This document shows, in pieces, positions 9,749-20,713 of a DNA stretch of 64,000 bases (positions are counted from its first letter, which is position 1; each line of letters opens with the position of its first letter). Position numbers and translations under genes: made by a program. Source of the DNA: Tretioscincus oriximinensis. Taxonomy: Eukaryota; Chordata; Lepidosauria; Squamata; Gymnophthalmidae. The notes beneath the pieces were generated by a model. It ran no database searches. It saw nothing but the letters and a program-made list of their open reading frames with translations, and had not been told where the DNA came from. Location of the stretch: NCBI GenBank assembly GCA_022410635.1, contig JAJVDF010000383.1, forward strand, positions 18,762 to 82,761, written 5' to 3'.

Positions 9749-10044
9749 GAAGAACTAGGTTCTTATATCCTGCTTTTCCCTCCTTTCAAAGAGACTCAAA
9801 GTGGCTTATAGGAGTATTTTGCCAGAAAGCTTACATTCTATCTTCCCCACTAGGCTGTGGTGGTTCCCATTTATCTACTTGCAGTCAGTTGCAATTTCTT
9901 GCAATTCTTGCTTTTGAATAGCTGAGATGGCTAGATCTACAGAATAGGAGAAGGTGCTCACCCTCCCCACATCTGACCCAGGGCTTTGAAACCCAATCTC
10001 CCAGATGAGAAACCATTTCCTTAGCAACTGAGCCATTCGTGCCT
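9749..10044 (-). mobile_element. tRNA-derived SINE, family S2, copy 1
   Basis: On the minus strand the head GGCACGAATGGCTCAGTTGC resembles a tRNA 5' end with an A box, and GGGTTTCAAAGCCC sits where a B box would. A family-specific middle follows (GGGAACCACCACAGCC, GTGGGGAAGATAGAATGT). The tail GAGTCTCTTTGAAAGG...AGCAGGATATAAGAACC resembles L2 3' sequence. Two more copies lie at 39777 and 53615, all on the minus strand. Confidence 0.7.
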
Positions 10045-10444
10045 CAGGGAAGGGTAGGGAAGGGAGAGCCCACAAAGTGAAGGAGAATCCATAGTTCACA
10101 TTCAAGTCAAAGTATTTCAGTTTCCTTTCCAAGATTGCAAGGACTTAATACCTCTCTCTCCCTCTTATTATTCCACAAGCTGTGGAGGTTTTAAAAAAGC
10201 GTTATTTCATTCACTTGCCCGGTAAAAAGGGTGTGTATGTCTTTGGGGGTGTTATTGACAGGGCCAATAACAGAAGGGAGACAGCATTTACTAGGAGCTT
10301 GACAGCCTCATGGGATGTGTAGTTTCCTTGTCNTTTCACAACAAAGAGCACCGAAGAAAGGCAAACCTATTCAAGTATGTATTCCATTAGATTGAAAAAA
10401 TAGTGGGAAGATACTAAAGGAAGGTACAGAAATGCAAATAAGCT

Positions 10445-10777
10445 GTGGTGACCAGAATTGTGCACAGTGTTCCAAATGTGGTCTCACCATAGATTTATAG
10501 AGGCAAAACAACACTTGCTGATTTATTTTTTATTTTGTTCTTAATTACCCCCAATTTACTTTTTCACTGCTGATGCACACTGGATTGGCACTTCCACTGA
10601 GCTGCAACTCAAGATCCTTTTCCTGGTCTGTCACTGAAAGCTTGGTTCCCATCAGGTGACAGGAGTAATTGGGATTCTTTACTTCATGACTTTGCCCTTG
10701 CTTAGGTTGAAGTACATTGGCGACTTTATTTGCCCACTCACCCAGTTTCAAGAGATCTCTCTGAAGCCTACATATGT
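10445..10777 (-). mobile_element. CR1 LINE fragment (RT region), antisense
   Basis: The minus-strand frame 10545-10751 reads LGEWANKVANVLQPKQGQSH and then LSVTDQEKDLELQL, matching the CR1 pattern LxxWAxKWQMxFNxxKCxV...EKDLGV. The flanking DNA (GGTGACCAGAATTGTGCACA, CCAAATGTGGTCTCACC) is the standard antisense CR1 text. Confidence 0.85.
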
Positions 10778-11240
10778 CATAACAAAATTGTAAACTGATA
10801 CAATATTAGGACAGAATAGTTCTGATAGTTTTTGACAAAAAGAACAATTGAAGTGAAAATTCATTTAAACATCAACAGTTTGTTTCAAATCACAGTCAAA
10901 AGCATTGATTTCAGGAAAATGTCTGTAAACTCGTGAAAGTAGCTTCTGTATTGCTTTGTATTGAACAGCACAAGTGATTCATTGTTTGGCTTTCAGTGTG
11001 AGTTTTATGTTTTTGTTACATGCTATTTCTTTTCTCTTGTCTTGAATGGCTAAATATTAATAGTCTTATGCTGTTGAAGAACTGTCAGGTAGGGGCAGAA
11101 AGGACACTCACAAGGGAAACAACATCAAATTGATGCTCTGCAAAGTGTTTCCTTCTTGTTTCATTAGTGGTGTGCTGTGATTCATCTGCAGCCATCTATA
11201 ATTAAGCAGATACCCAACAAGAAGATGGAAGACAACGACC
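10778..11240. other. Unassigned intergenic DNA
   Basis: Nothing recognised. Confidence 0.5.
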
Positions 11241-11248
11241 TTCCATAA

Positions 11249-11870
11249 TAGGGTTGCCATAATCTTAAGTATCCAAAACCGGGACAGAATTTAGAAATTA
11301 GTCCCTCCCCCCACCCCGATGGCATACTGCCTCACACACACACACATATGGTGGGCAACACACATGCATGGCGACACACGAGTCCCTCTATACACACACC
11401 CAGGATGGCACAACTCCCCTCCCACATGGTGGGGGCTGGTCATGGCTGCTGCCACTAGAGCGAATAGCAAAACACCAAACCTTCTTTGACCATGAAGTTC
11501 CCATCCCACAGCAGCCTTTACTTGGTTTTAGTGCACTTCGCTAGGGTTGCTACTGTTACCACCGCTGCCTAAGCACTTAGTTCCTTCCTCCCACCCCCAC
11601 CTCTACTAAGTCAAATAAGTGACCAAAAGAGCTGTTCCTCTACTACTTCGACTCCGCCTGCTCATTCATGAGTGTGTGGCTGCATGCGCACATAGACTAA
11701 TGAATGGGTGAGNAGCAGGCGTGTGAAGAATGAGGGAGAGGGCTGTGCTCGAGCTGCGACTGGATAAAAATCCTAGTAAAAATCCGGNTTTTTTACTAAA
11801 CCAGCTGGGACAATCTTCTTGTCCACAAATCCNGGACATTCCCGGTTTTCTGGGACGTAGGGCAACCCTA
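11249..11870 (-). mobile_element. hAT-type MITE, family A, 622 bp
   Basis: Left end TAGGGTTGCCATAA, right end in reverse TAGGGTTGCCCTACGTCCC followed by the subterminal AGAAAACCGGGA block, which sets the orientation as minus relative to the copy at 3457. Flanks TTCCATAA and TTCAAGAA agree at six of eight positions, an eroded 8-bp duplication. The interior has a CA run and CpG-rich patches, and no transposase ORF. It is longer than its siblings, with a largely different interior. Confidence 0.8.
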
Positions 11871-12282
11871 TTCAAGAAGCATTCACACTGGATAAAATTC
11901 ATCAAGAGGTGCAAACAATGCAAGAGCAGCTGCATAATCTGGTTTATATGGCTTATTCACAGTAGAGTCATTTCATATTCTAGGCAATTGAAGGGAGAAA
12001 AATGAATCTAGACAGTTCCAGCATTTTCCACAATCTCCCCCACCTTTTTCCCAAGTATTTTCCCTCTTTAGGGCAATAGTCAGTTAACTTCATTTCAGTA
12101 GCTCAATTCTTATAACATAATGTTTCTAATTAAGAGATTTAATCATGCATTTAGGCAGAAGATTGGGATTCAAGCTCCCAAGGATTGTGAATAATATATT
12201 TAAAAGGACTAACTGCATTTTGCTTCATGTTTGGACAATCTGGAAATTTGCTAGAGAAAATCTTATGATTCTGTTTATACAG
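11871..12282. other. Unassigned intergenic DNA
   Basis: Nothing recognised. Confidence 0.5.
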
Positions 12283-12518
12283 AGGCGCTTTTTGCACATA
12301 TCTGCTTTAAGCTCCTTTAGTTAATACAGCCAAGGGTGTATTCCACAGCTTGATCGACATTAAAAGTTACTGCGCACAAGGATAATTAAATCTGCTTTAC
12401 CAGTAATCTGCTTTAGGGAACTGTTGCAACACGTGTAATGTGGATTGACACTAGTCCCATGCAAACAGTGTGGTTTACAATCCTAAAATGGATTACTAAA
12501 CCTATGCCAACAGGGCCA
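12283..12518 (-). mobile_element. MITE family V, about 235 bp
   Basis: The ends are imperfect inverted repeats: AGGCGCTTTTTGCACATAT against GGCCCTGTTGGCATAGGT in reverse. Near the right end it shares TGGATTGACACTAGTCCCAT, GCAAACAGTGTGG and GGATTACTAAACC with 43975-44092, and in reverse with 40163 and 40708. Non-coding. Confidence 0.6.
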
Positions 12519-12692
12519 GAAAGCCCTGAGACTTTTCCACTGACTTATTGGAATCTTTGGAGCCTGCACTTTAAAGTCATTCAGATATTTGTCACAGTTC
12601 AGCTCATTAATATGTTCAAGTACATCAAATATATCTTTTTATAATGTTAATATGTTCTAAGACACATACAGATATCAAGTGTACTAGTTAGA

Positions 12693-12800
12693 GATGAAGG
12701 CCCTTTCTACACTGGGTCTTATTCTATGTTATTGCCCTGGAACAGAGATCCGCCATCTACACATTGGTTCAGACTATAGTAGATACTAAAACTGTGCCAA
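12693..12800 (+). mobile_element. MITE family R, left end only
   Basis: AAGGCCCTTTCTACACTGGG, GTCTTATTCTATGTTATTGC and GAACAGAGATCCG match the left ends at 16093 and 62651. No right end found within about 700 bp. Confidence 0.5.
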
Positions 12801-13051
12801 TGTCAGGTCAGGATGAACTCCTGGAAAAATGCTGCTGGTCACTGGTGGCAATACTGACTCCAGAAATTCAGAAATATTTTTTTAATTTAAATAATACTTT
12901 TTTTTCCCCTTGTGTAGAACATTGGGAGATGTTACGAAGTCATTCAAAGATGTATCATTCAAAGGTGCTTCAGTTTATATAGAAGGAACCAAACCTGCCA
13001 AGGATATCAGAAAAATGTCCACCAGTGGCTTCTCATTAGTTATTAACTTAG

Positions 13052-13205
13052 GTTTTATTTATTTATTTATTTATTTGCGCTTCTATACCGACCTGTATCC
13101 AAATGTTTCAGGGCAGTTTGCNATAAAAACAGAATTCAACTATTAAAACAAGAGTGCCCCAAAGTAGGGAAGTGCTACTTTTGCAATCAAAGGCCAGATT
13201 AAAAA
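13052..13205 (-). mobile_element. L2-like 3' tail, antisense
   Basis: (TTTA)n tail, then TTCTATACCGACC, TTTCAGGGCAGTTTGC and TTGCAATCAAAGGCCAGATT, the order seen in the other antisense L2 tails. Confidence 0.7.
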
Positions 13206-13208
13206 GTC

Positions 13209-13280
13209 AATTTCAGAGAAATAGCTGTGTTAGTCCAATAGAAAGTCCAGCTACTGGCCCTTTTGCTGGACAAATTAAAG
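13209..13280. repeat. Fragment of foldback repeat F
   Basis: CAGAGAAATAGCTGTGTTAG, TCCAATAGAAAGTCCAGC: same text as 15778-15842 and the outer arm of 48789-48990. Confidence 0.5.
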
Positions 13281-13370
13281 AGGTTTGAATAGGACTGGGA
13301 AGCTGCAGTCTTGGCATTGTTATATAAACTGGAAGAACTCACTTGTTTATGGCAAGACTTGTTTATATAG

Positions 13371-13600
13371 GGAGGCAGTCTGGTCTTTTGATTAGAGTGT
13401 CAGATTCTTATCTGGTAGACTCCTGGTTCGAATACATAATTTTCCAAGAAGCCAGCTGGGTGACCTCAAGCCAGTCACAATTCTTCGGAGCTCTCTCATT
13501 CTCAATCCCTTCACAAGGTATCTCTTGTGAAGGAAAGAACAGATGGTTCTGTAAGTTGCTTTCAGGTACTTAAAGCAGATATAAAGTACTGCTGTACTAA
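13371..13600 (+). mobile_element. tRNA-derived SINE, family S1
   Basis: A-box-like head near 13375-13400, CAGATTCTTATCTGGTAGAC, then a B-box-like CTGGTTCGAATAC, then AAGCCAGCTGGGTGACCTCA and AGCCAGTCACAATTC. The 3' end runs into TACTTAAAGCAGATATAAAG. It lies 11 bp upstream of the L2 at 13611. Confidence 0.75.
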
Positions 13601-13610
13601 AAGATACTAA

Positions 13611-14500
13611 AATTTGGATGGTGGCCAACAAATTGAAGCTGAATCCAGACAAGAAGGAGGTGCTGTGTGTATCTTCATCCCGGGTCCATGAAGTAAGTCG
13701 GCACCCTGTCCTGGATGGGGTTGAATTGCCCTATAAGGAGCGGGTGTGAAATCTAGGGGTGCTTCTGGATCCTTCGCTGACACTTGAAGATCAGGTGGAG
13801 GCGGTGGCCAGGTGTGCATATTTCCAGCTACGTCTAGTCCGCAAGTTGCGGCCACTTCTGGACAGGGATGATCTGGCCACAGTGATCCACGCTCTTGTAA
13901 CTTCCAGGTTGGACTATTGTAACGCACTCTATATGGGGCTGCCCTTGAAAACGGTTCAGAAGCTGCAGCTGGTGCAGAATGCAGATGCTAGACTGCTGAC
14001 TGGAACAGCTGGCTGGACTCACATCACGCCAATTCTGAAAGAACTGCACTGGCTGCCGATTTGCTACTGAGCCCAATTCAAGGTATTAACTCTAACCTTT
14101 AAAGCCTTACATAACTTGGNCCCAAAATATCTAAAGGAACNCCTTCTCCCATATGAGCCTGCTCGTGCCTTAAGATCTGCAGGGGAGGCCCTCTTGACTG
14201 TACCACCACCCTCAGTGGCAGAGAGGGTGGGAACCCGGAATAGGGCCTTCTCTGTGGCAGCCCCCAGACTATGGAACAGTCTCCCCCTTGAGGTGCGTCA
14301 ATCACCATCTCTGTGCACTTTCAGAAAACGCTTAAAGACGCACCTCTTTGGCCTGGCCTTTGACTAGAAAACTACTGTCTCCTCCCCATTTTTAGAAAAG
14401 GCTGTTTTTAATGTGTTAAAATGATGGTTTTATTGTTAACCNNCCTGAGACCTACGGGTATAGGGTGGTATAAAAATGTAAACAAATAAAAAATAAAATA
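13611..14500 (+). mobile_element. L2-like LINE, best preserved RT C-terminal fragment
   Basis: About 250 codons can be read with only two in-frame stops (TGA near 13747 and 14068). Blocks in order: ANKLKLNPDKKEVL, LGVLLDPSLTLEDQV, TSRLDYCNALYMGLP, LKELHWLPICY, LRSAGEALLTVPPP, FSVAAPRLWNSLPLEVR and LKTHLFGLAFD, then a stop. This is the region after the catalytic YADD box, up to the end of ORF2. The 3' UTR (CCTGAGACCTACGGGTATAG) ends in AAATAAAAAATAAAATA near 14500. The catalytic and endonuclease parts are missing through 5' truncation. Confidence 0.9.
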
Positions 14501-15777
14501 GGTATAAAAACAAACTCTTTTTCTTTCTTATTTTTTTACCACAACTTCAGTTCCTAGTCATAACACTTAATGCTACTGAATAAAATGGATTTTTTTTAAC
14601 TAAATACATAGCTGACCAAAAGTCACTTCACAAGAAATATAGGAGTCACAATACCCTATACCTGGCTATGCAGCCCAATTGAACCTGAACTGTCTAGATG
14701 CTACAATTTCACATTTCCTTTTGATATCTTTGGGTCCAAGCTACTTCCAGAATTCTCTGCTTCACAACTGCTTAGATACCTTTATTAAAGTCTTCTTTAT
14801 TAAAAAAAAATATCCTAGAATAAATACTTGCATTTCACTCCTATTGCAGACTAGGGCAGGCTTTGCTCAGGATTTNCCATATGGATTTGTATATGCCTGG
14901 TAAGCTAGTGTAGAAAGAACCTCAGAGCACGAGAACTGTAAGAAGTAGACCAACGCTATCCTCACATTACTGTTGTTTTAGTATTTTTTATGATTAAAAA
15001 TACAATGCTTTTGTTTCTAAAATGTATTGTATTTTGAGAAAGAGAAATAATTTTTTTAAAAAAATACATAGCAGCAGGTTTATATTTCTTATACTTCAGA
15101 GAAATAGATCCGTCCCAACCCTCTTCTTTCTCTTGAGAAAACATCCTTTCAAATGAAAATATGATCCTGTGAAATAAAACCTGCTGGATTTTTATTTTCA
15201 AAGCAAAGATATGTCTCTTTCCATCAATAGGGAGGTCCAGAGCCTTTTCTTGATTACATTATTTGCTTTCCAAGCCTTTTCCAATTTTTGTACATGCCAG
15301 AAGTAGCTTAACTCTTTGCAAACAATCAATAAAATTGATTTGTTTAATGGTCTCCATGAACAATGGCGTCAGCTAGATGATAACTGATCTTTGTCTCAGA
15401 AGCTGAGGGCCACCCATGACCTGTAAAGTTGAACATGCTGAAATGCCAGCCACTGGGGCTGAAAGTAGAAAGTTCTACTGTAAACAAAAAATACGTGGAA
15501 AGTAAGAGAGTGCGTATTTGTAACTAAAATCACTGGCATAATAAAACAAAGGTCACTCTAAAATGAAAAGGAAATTAACTCATTTGTCAACCTGCACTAG
15601 TTCTCCAAACTCCAGCTGCACCTCCTAATCATTATCTTCTCTTCCTTTTCCTCTTCCTCCTTCTTGATATTTTATTACTACTAAGAAATAAATTCACGCG
15701 GTAAATTCATATGTTGTACAGGGAAAGGGCATTTTAACCACTTAAGACCACAAGCAAAAACTGTCATTCTTTATGCA
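14501..15777. other. Unassigned intergenic DNA
   Basis: No recognised repeat or exon. The ORFs at 14679-14903 and 14962-15201 are Leu/Lys/Phe-rich chance frames. Confidence 0.5.
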
Positions 15778-15842
15778 ATATCAGAGAAATAGCCATGTTA
15801 GTCTAGTAGAAAGTCCAGCAAAGGAGCTAGCAGCACTTTATG
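15778..15842. repeat. Fragment of foldback repeat F
   Basis: TATCAGAGAAATAGCCATGT, TAGTCTAGTAGAAAGTCCAG, CAAAGGAGCTAGCAGCACTT: the same sequence as the outer arm at 48789-48990. Confidence 0.6.
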
Positions 15843-16092
15843 CACTTACCATGCCAAATCAGTGGCAGTAAATTGATCTGGATTAATTGTAGCAGTTCTA
15901 GAAAGAATTAGAGCTAAGATAATGCGTGTGCAAATTCAATACATGCATGTGTACATGNAAATTCAATACATGACCCTTATAGCAATGCCCATTATACCCA
16001 ATTTACAATTGAATGTCACTGCTTAATTTGGAACAGACAAATACAAACTGCATACATAGCCTATCACTGTTCCAGCTTGAAAAACGTTTGGG

Positions 16093-16817
16093 TCCTTTCT
16101 GCAGTAGGCCTTATTCTAGATTACATCTCAGAACAGGGATCTGGCACCCACATATTAGTGCAGACTAAGAAAAATCCCAAGTGGGTCTTGTTGTAATCCG
16201 CATCAACATACNGATTTCAAAATAATAGGCTCTTTTTAAATCTGGTTTAAGAAGTTCATTAGTTCACATTGTTTGCATGGGACTTGTACAAATGTAGATT
16301 AGACGTGTGCTAAGAACCCCTTAAAACAGAGTAGTGCCAAATCAGATAAATTAAATCTACATGTGTGTCTACACTGTTCAGTCCATATCTGCACGCTATA
16401 AGATATGACTGCAAGAGCTATGGACATTTGAATTAGATGGCTAACTTGGCCAATTTATCTATTCACCCCCTTTGAATTCTATTTGAATTCTCTCTCCTGT
16501 TTAATACTGCTGCTTCTGCACCTTTGAAGCCAGCTTCAGAGTTAGCTGGTGAGCATTAAAACCCAGCAAACACCTGCAGCCTTCAATCAGTGAAAAAAGT
16601 GAGCAAATGGACAGACGGAGGCTCCTTGACATCGTTTGTGTTAAAAGTTCTGTGTTTGAATGTGCTGTCCCTCTTCTATACTGATTCACCTTCTTCATGC
16701 AGGAATGCACTTCTGCAATGAATTTGGATCAAGCTAATACATATTTGTTAAAACAAATTAAGCCAAATACACACATTAAAGGCCATAATCCAGAATAAGG
16801 CCAATGTAGAATGGACC
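16093..16817. mobile_element. MITE family R, two-ended copy (about 725 bp)
   Basis: Left end GGTCCTTTCTGCAGTAGGCC then TTATTCTAGATTACATCTC; the right end in reverse is GGTCCATTCTACATTGGCC then TTATTCTGGATTATGGCC. These form a TIR of about 40 bp. The interior shares AGCTGGTGAGCATTAAAACC and CAGTGAAAAAAGTGAGCAAA with 40300-40390. No ORF of transposase size. No clear target duplication. Confidence 0.6.
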
Positions 16818-16857
16818 TTAGTATTCTGATTCAGATTACCACATACCCCATGCAGAT

Positions 16858-17176
16858 GTTGCCTTAAGATCTACAGGGGAGGCCCTCCTGATTGTATCAC
16901 CGCTCTCAACAGCAAAGAAGGGGGGACTCAGGGCAGGGTCTTCTTGGTGGTTGTCCCCAGTCTATAGAACTGTCTCCCTCTAGAGGTGTGTCACTCACTA
17001 TCATATATTTTTTTTTATAGAAAATCTTTAAAGACATACCTCTTTAACCTGGTTTTTGGTTGAATAAATCCCATTTTTCTTCCCATCTTTAGATACTCTT
17101 TTTAATATGTCAGTTTTGTAGTGTTGCTTTTATTGATGGTCACCCTCAGACTTTTGGATATAGGGCGGGGTATAAG
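16858..17176 (+). mobile_element. L2-like LINE 3' end
   Basis: TTAAGATCTACAGGGGAGGC, CTTCTTGGTGGTTGTCCCC and CTCAGACTTTTGGATATAGG match the 14160-14480 segment of the copy at 13611, with many substitutions and indels that destroy the frame. The 3' tail merges into a tetranucleotide array. Confidence 0.8.
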
Positions 17177-17215
<39 letters not shown>

Positions 17216-17311
17216 GAGTCAGTGAGTCAGTGAGTCAGTGAGTCAGTGAGTAAGTGAATGAGTGCGTGAGTGCGTGAGTGCGTGAGTGCGTGAGTGCGTG
17301 AGTGCGTGAGC

Positions 17312-17353
<42 letters not shown>
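17177..17353. repeat. Compound tetranucleotide microsatellite
   Basis: The order is (AAGT)n, then (GTGAGTCA)n, then (GAGTGCGT)n, then (AAGT)n again: a nested, roughly symmetric array of 177 bp. The minus-strand ORF that starts here encodes LTYLLTYLL/ALTHSRTH repeats and is an artefact of the array. Confidence 0.95.
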
Positions 17354-17354
<1 letters not shown>

Positions 17355-17361
17355 GTATTCT

Positions 17362-17440
17362 TTCTTATACCTTGCCCTTTTTCAACCAAAGGCCAGGCTA
17401 AAGTGGTGCATCTTTTAAGATCTTCTAATAGAACATAGAA
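17362..17440 (-). mobile_element. L2-like fragment, antisense
   Basis: TTCAACCAAAGGCCAGGCTA, GTGGTGCATCTTTTAAGATC and TTCTAATAGAA correspond to the antisense L2 block at 3098-3145. It is oriented tail-to-tail with the L2 on the other side of the microsatellite. Confidence 0.65.
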
Positions 17441-19563
17441 GCACAAAAGGCTTGTGTTATGCAAAGCCATGTTTTGCTCTTTGTATACAAAAACTTTTAT
17501 TTTTGCCTTGGTGCACATTTCAGACAAAAATGTTAAAAAGTTTGATGAAAGCTTTTCTGAAATAGAAGTGAAAAAAAACATATAAATGTCAGAAGGCTGA
17601 TGGATGCTTTGGACGCTATTCTGGAGGCCAAAGTAATCAATCTGCCAAGTGATAGCAGCCATGCAATAAAACAGCAACCCTTCCTACACACAAGTCAGCC
17701 TCAACCTGAAGATCAATCTGAGGGAGTTGCTGTTTGTCTATCTATCAAAAGACTTCTAAGTATGTTTATCTAGGGTGACACCAGAGGTGTCAAGAGCTCT
17801 CCCCTCCCCCTCAGGATTCTGAGTCTCGTCTGTTCAAATAATTTCAAAAAAATCTCTGGAGGCTATTTGAGCCTACAAAGCTTCAGGTTCAATTGGCAGT
17901 ACACAGATTAGCATCCAGTCTTTGAATTCTTACCGGATCCTTTTGAGTTTGTCTTATCATCATTTTTCTAAAGGTTTCTGAGATGCCTCCATGGCATCAA
18001 TTCCTAGTTCCAAATCAATCAGTGTCAAGCCTCATTTTATATTCTGCAAATGTGTAGAATCTCTTGATTGCTGACATTTTGTTTGTAACTTTTGACACAC
18101 CACTTCACATTCCCATAATATCTCTTTTAAAAGCTTGTCAGCAGAATGTCTCAAATTGGTGGTGGGTGATTCATAAATGATTATGGGTAGATTAAGGAAA
18201 CTGGTTTTTTCATTTTTTTAAAAAGAAAGCATTAAAATACAGTATGGAGCTTCTGTAAATTCTGATGCTCATTTGACTTCATCACTATAAATGATTTCAT
18301 ACCTAATTACAAACAGAGACACTGAATCATTGTATTCACTGAGGGTTGCTTGCCGTTGTGAATATATTGCCTTGTGTTATAAACCTTTTAACATTTGGCC
18401 CATAAATATGTCACAGCTAAGGAGTACTGCATCTTTAAGTATATTAAATGCAGTCTTGTGTAACCAGACATAATAGGATTTTTAAATGAATTATAATTAA
18501 AAGTACTTAACAAACAACTTTTTAAACATTCAACATGTGTAGAAACCTTTTGAAAGTGACCAGTTCAATTTAAATCTAAACATAGAAGTTCTTGTTTTGG
18601 CAAAATGGTCAAAAATTAGATGACCAGAAATATGTGAAATGCTGTTTCTGCAATTTCTGGTTTATTTTGTTTTTGTTATTTAAATCACCTGTATAGATTT
18701 TGAAAATAGGATTAAACATAGAGAGGTCGAGAAGCAATAAATATAGGTACATACTGTGCTTTCAATCTAGAGGTCACAGGCCAAATGATTATATAACAAC
18801 TTAGACCCATTGCAGCACATAGTACAATTTGGAACGAGATGGAATTTGAATTGAATTTTGCCTCTTTTCCCTTCTATCTAAACTAGTTTTTCTGGCCCCA
18901 CTGGGCCAGATGGGGAAAGAGAGGGCTTGAAACTCCTCCCAGATGAATAGCCAGCTGAGCGTATTCCCAAACATGGAAGAAGGGGATTTTGCTACTCCAT
19001 TCGTATGTATACAAACTGTTTCCAACTATCTGGCAAAAGTTAGGCAGGACAAGATTGATCAGAACATGGAGTCCCATTTTTTGATTAAACCTGACCTCAT
19101 TACTATCTTCAGTCCTGAAGAACTGGACTAAGCCAGGAACACCCCTCCCCTCAAGGATGTGTTGAAATAGCACTTGGGAATGATTTTGGGGCAGCTCTCT
19201 TTCATTGGCAGAGAAATTTGGAGAGATAAAAGTGGTATCTGGCCTATGTTGTTATTCATTTACTCTCTGTTGGTTCCACCATATTCTCCTTATAGTATCA
19301 TTTCTGAGACAAGCACTGATCTTTGGGAACCTTGCTTCCAGCATCACTAAGGTGATCGGGAAGCCCAAATCCACTGGACAAGCTATTACCCAGGTAACAT
19401 TTAAGTCAGGGATGGAACTTATTAAAGTTTAGTGATTATTTAATATATTTATAATTCAAATTCCAAGTTGTCTCCAGCTTAACAGCTTTAGATCGACAGG
19501 CCAGTCTTGTTCCTACAGTAAAATTGCACCTACAGTTTCATAATATTGATAATGGTGATAAAA
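17441..19563. other. Unassigned intergenic DNA
   Basis: Over 2 kb without a recognised repeat. 18800-19175 is open on both strands in short frames (18883-19173 on minus, 96 codons) but I recognise no protein and see no splice context. Confidence 0.45.
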
Positions 19564-19793
19564 GCTAGTTTGGTGTAGTGTTGGACTCGTACCTGGTAGT
19601 CTCNCGGTTTGATTCCCCACTCCTCCACGAAAGCCAGTTAGGGGACCTTGGGCCAGTCACAGTTCTTTGAACTCTCTCAGCCCTACCTACCCCAAAGGGT
19701 GTCTGATGTGGAGAAAGCAACAAAAGCTATGTGGGCCACCCTATGTTTGGCTGCCCTGAGATCTATGGGTATAGGGCAGGATACAAGTACAAA

Positions 19794-19833
<40 letters not shown>

Positions 19834-19834
19834 A
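19564..19834 (+). mobile_element. tRNA-derived SINE with L2 tail (family S1)
   Basis: Head GCTAGTTTGGTGTAGTG (A box), B-box-like CGGTTTGATTCCCC, then AAGCCAGTTAGGGGACCTTG, GGCCAGTCACAGTTC and TCAGCCCTACC. The 3' part (GCCCTGAGATCTATGGGTAT, AGGGCAGGATACAAG) is the L2 3' stem, ending in a perfect (AAAT)n tail. This tail sharing implies L2-driven mobilisation. The most complete S1 copy here. Confidence 0.85.
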
Positions 19835-20332
19835 AAGCAGAGAAAACTAGCTTTAAGTCCTTCATTAGCAATGGTGCACAGAGTGGCTCTAAAAGGTTCA
19901 AATGGAGACTTTTTCTGTTTTTTTATAAAGTGCTAAAGCCCCAAAGCCATCCATTTTCAAAAAATGTAAAAAGGTTGAAATAAAGTGGATTCTAAAGAAA
20001 ACAGCAGGATATAAAATTGGGAATTAGTTCTAAACAATTCCTAAACATAAGTTTGGCTTAAAAGTGGTAACAGATAAATTCTAACACCAACCTATAAGGA
20101 GAGACAAATACCACATCAGGATTCTTTTATAGTTTTTTAATTTCTATTCAGCCATATAATATGAGATCCAAGAACAGAGTGCTTCAGTTAAAATACATAA
20201 AGGCAGAAATTAAATAGAGATAAATAATGCTATACTTAAGGAAAAATATCAATAATGATCTGTTTAATCAACTGTCTAGATAAATAGTTTTTTCAACAGT
20301 CTATTAATTGAATAAGGGGTGTGATTTTTTAA
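19835..20332. other. Unassigned intergenic DNA
   Basis: Nothing recognised. Confidence 0.5.
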
Positions 20333-20713
20333 TATTATTTATTTACATTTATACCTCGCCCCATACCCAAAGGTTTCAGGGCAATGAACAGTAAAATATC
20401 AGTACAAAATTAACAAATTAAAAACAGTATAAAACAATATCTAAATGTTGGGACAAAAAATGAAGATTCTCTCCAGCCAAAGGCAGGTGAAAGAGGCGCA
20501 TCTTCAAAGATCTTCTAAAACCATACAACGATGATGACAGACACACTTCGAGAGGAAGACATTCCAAAGACTGGGGACAACCACCGTGAAGACCCTGCCC
20601 TGGGTTCCCACTCCATTTGCTGTTGAAAGGGGTAGTACAACCAGGAGGTCCTTCCCTGCAGATCTTAAAGCACAGGCAGCTTGGTATAGGAGAAGGCGTT
20701 CCTTTAGATATTT
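20333..20713 (-). mobile_element. L2-like LINE 3' end, antisense
   Basis: TTTATTTACATTTATACCTC, CCATACCCAAAGG and TTTCAGGGCAATGAACAGTA, then antisense coding sequence with minus-strand LKERLLLYQAACALRSAGKD and NGVGTQGRVFTVVVPSLW. Close relative of the copy at 2958. Confidence 0.85.

Noticed and set aside
17177..17353. CRISPR-like regular repeats
   Set aside because: Units of 4-8 bp with no spacers, in a vertebrate sequence: a microsatellite.
17243..17677. 144-codon ORF with LTYLL/LTHSRTH repeats
   Set aside because: The repeats are the tetranucleotide microsatellite translated; the rest has no domain.
19564..19640. tRNA gene from A-box and B-box motifs
   Set aside because: The cloverleaf is broken and a SINE body with an L2 tail follows.
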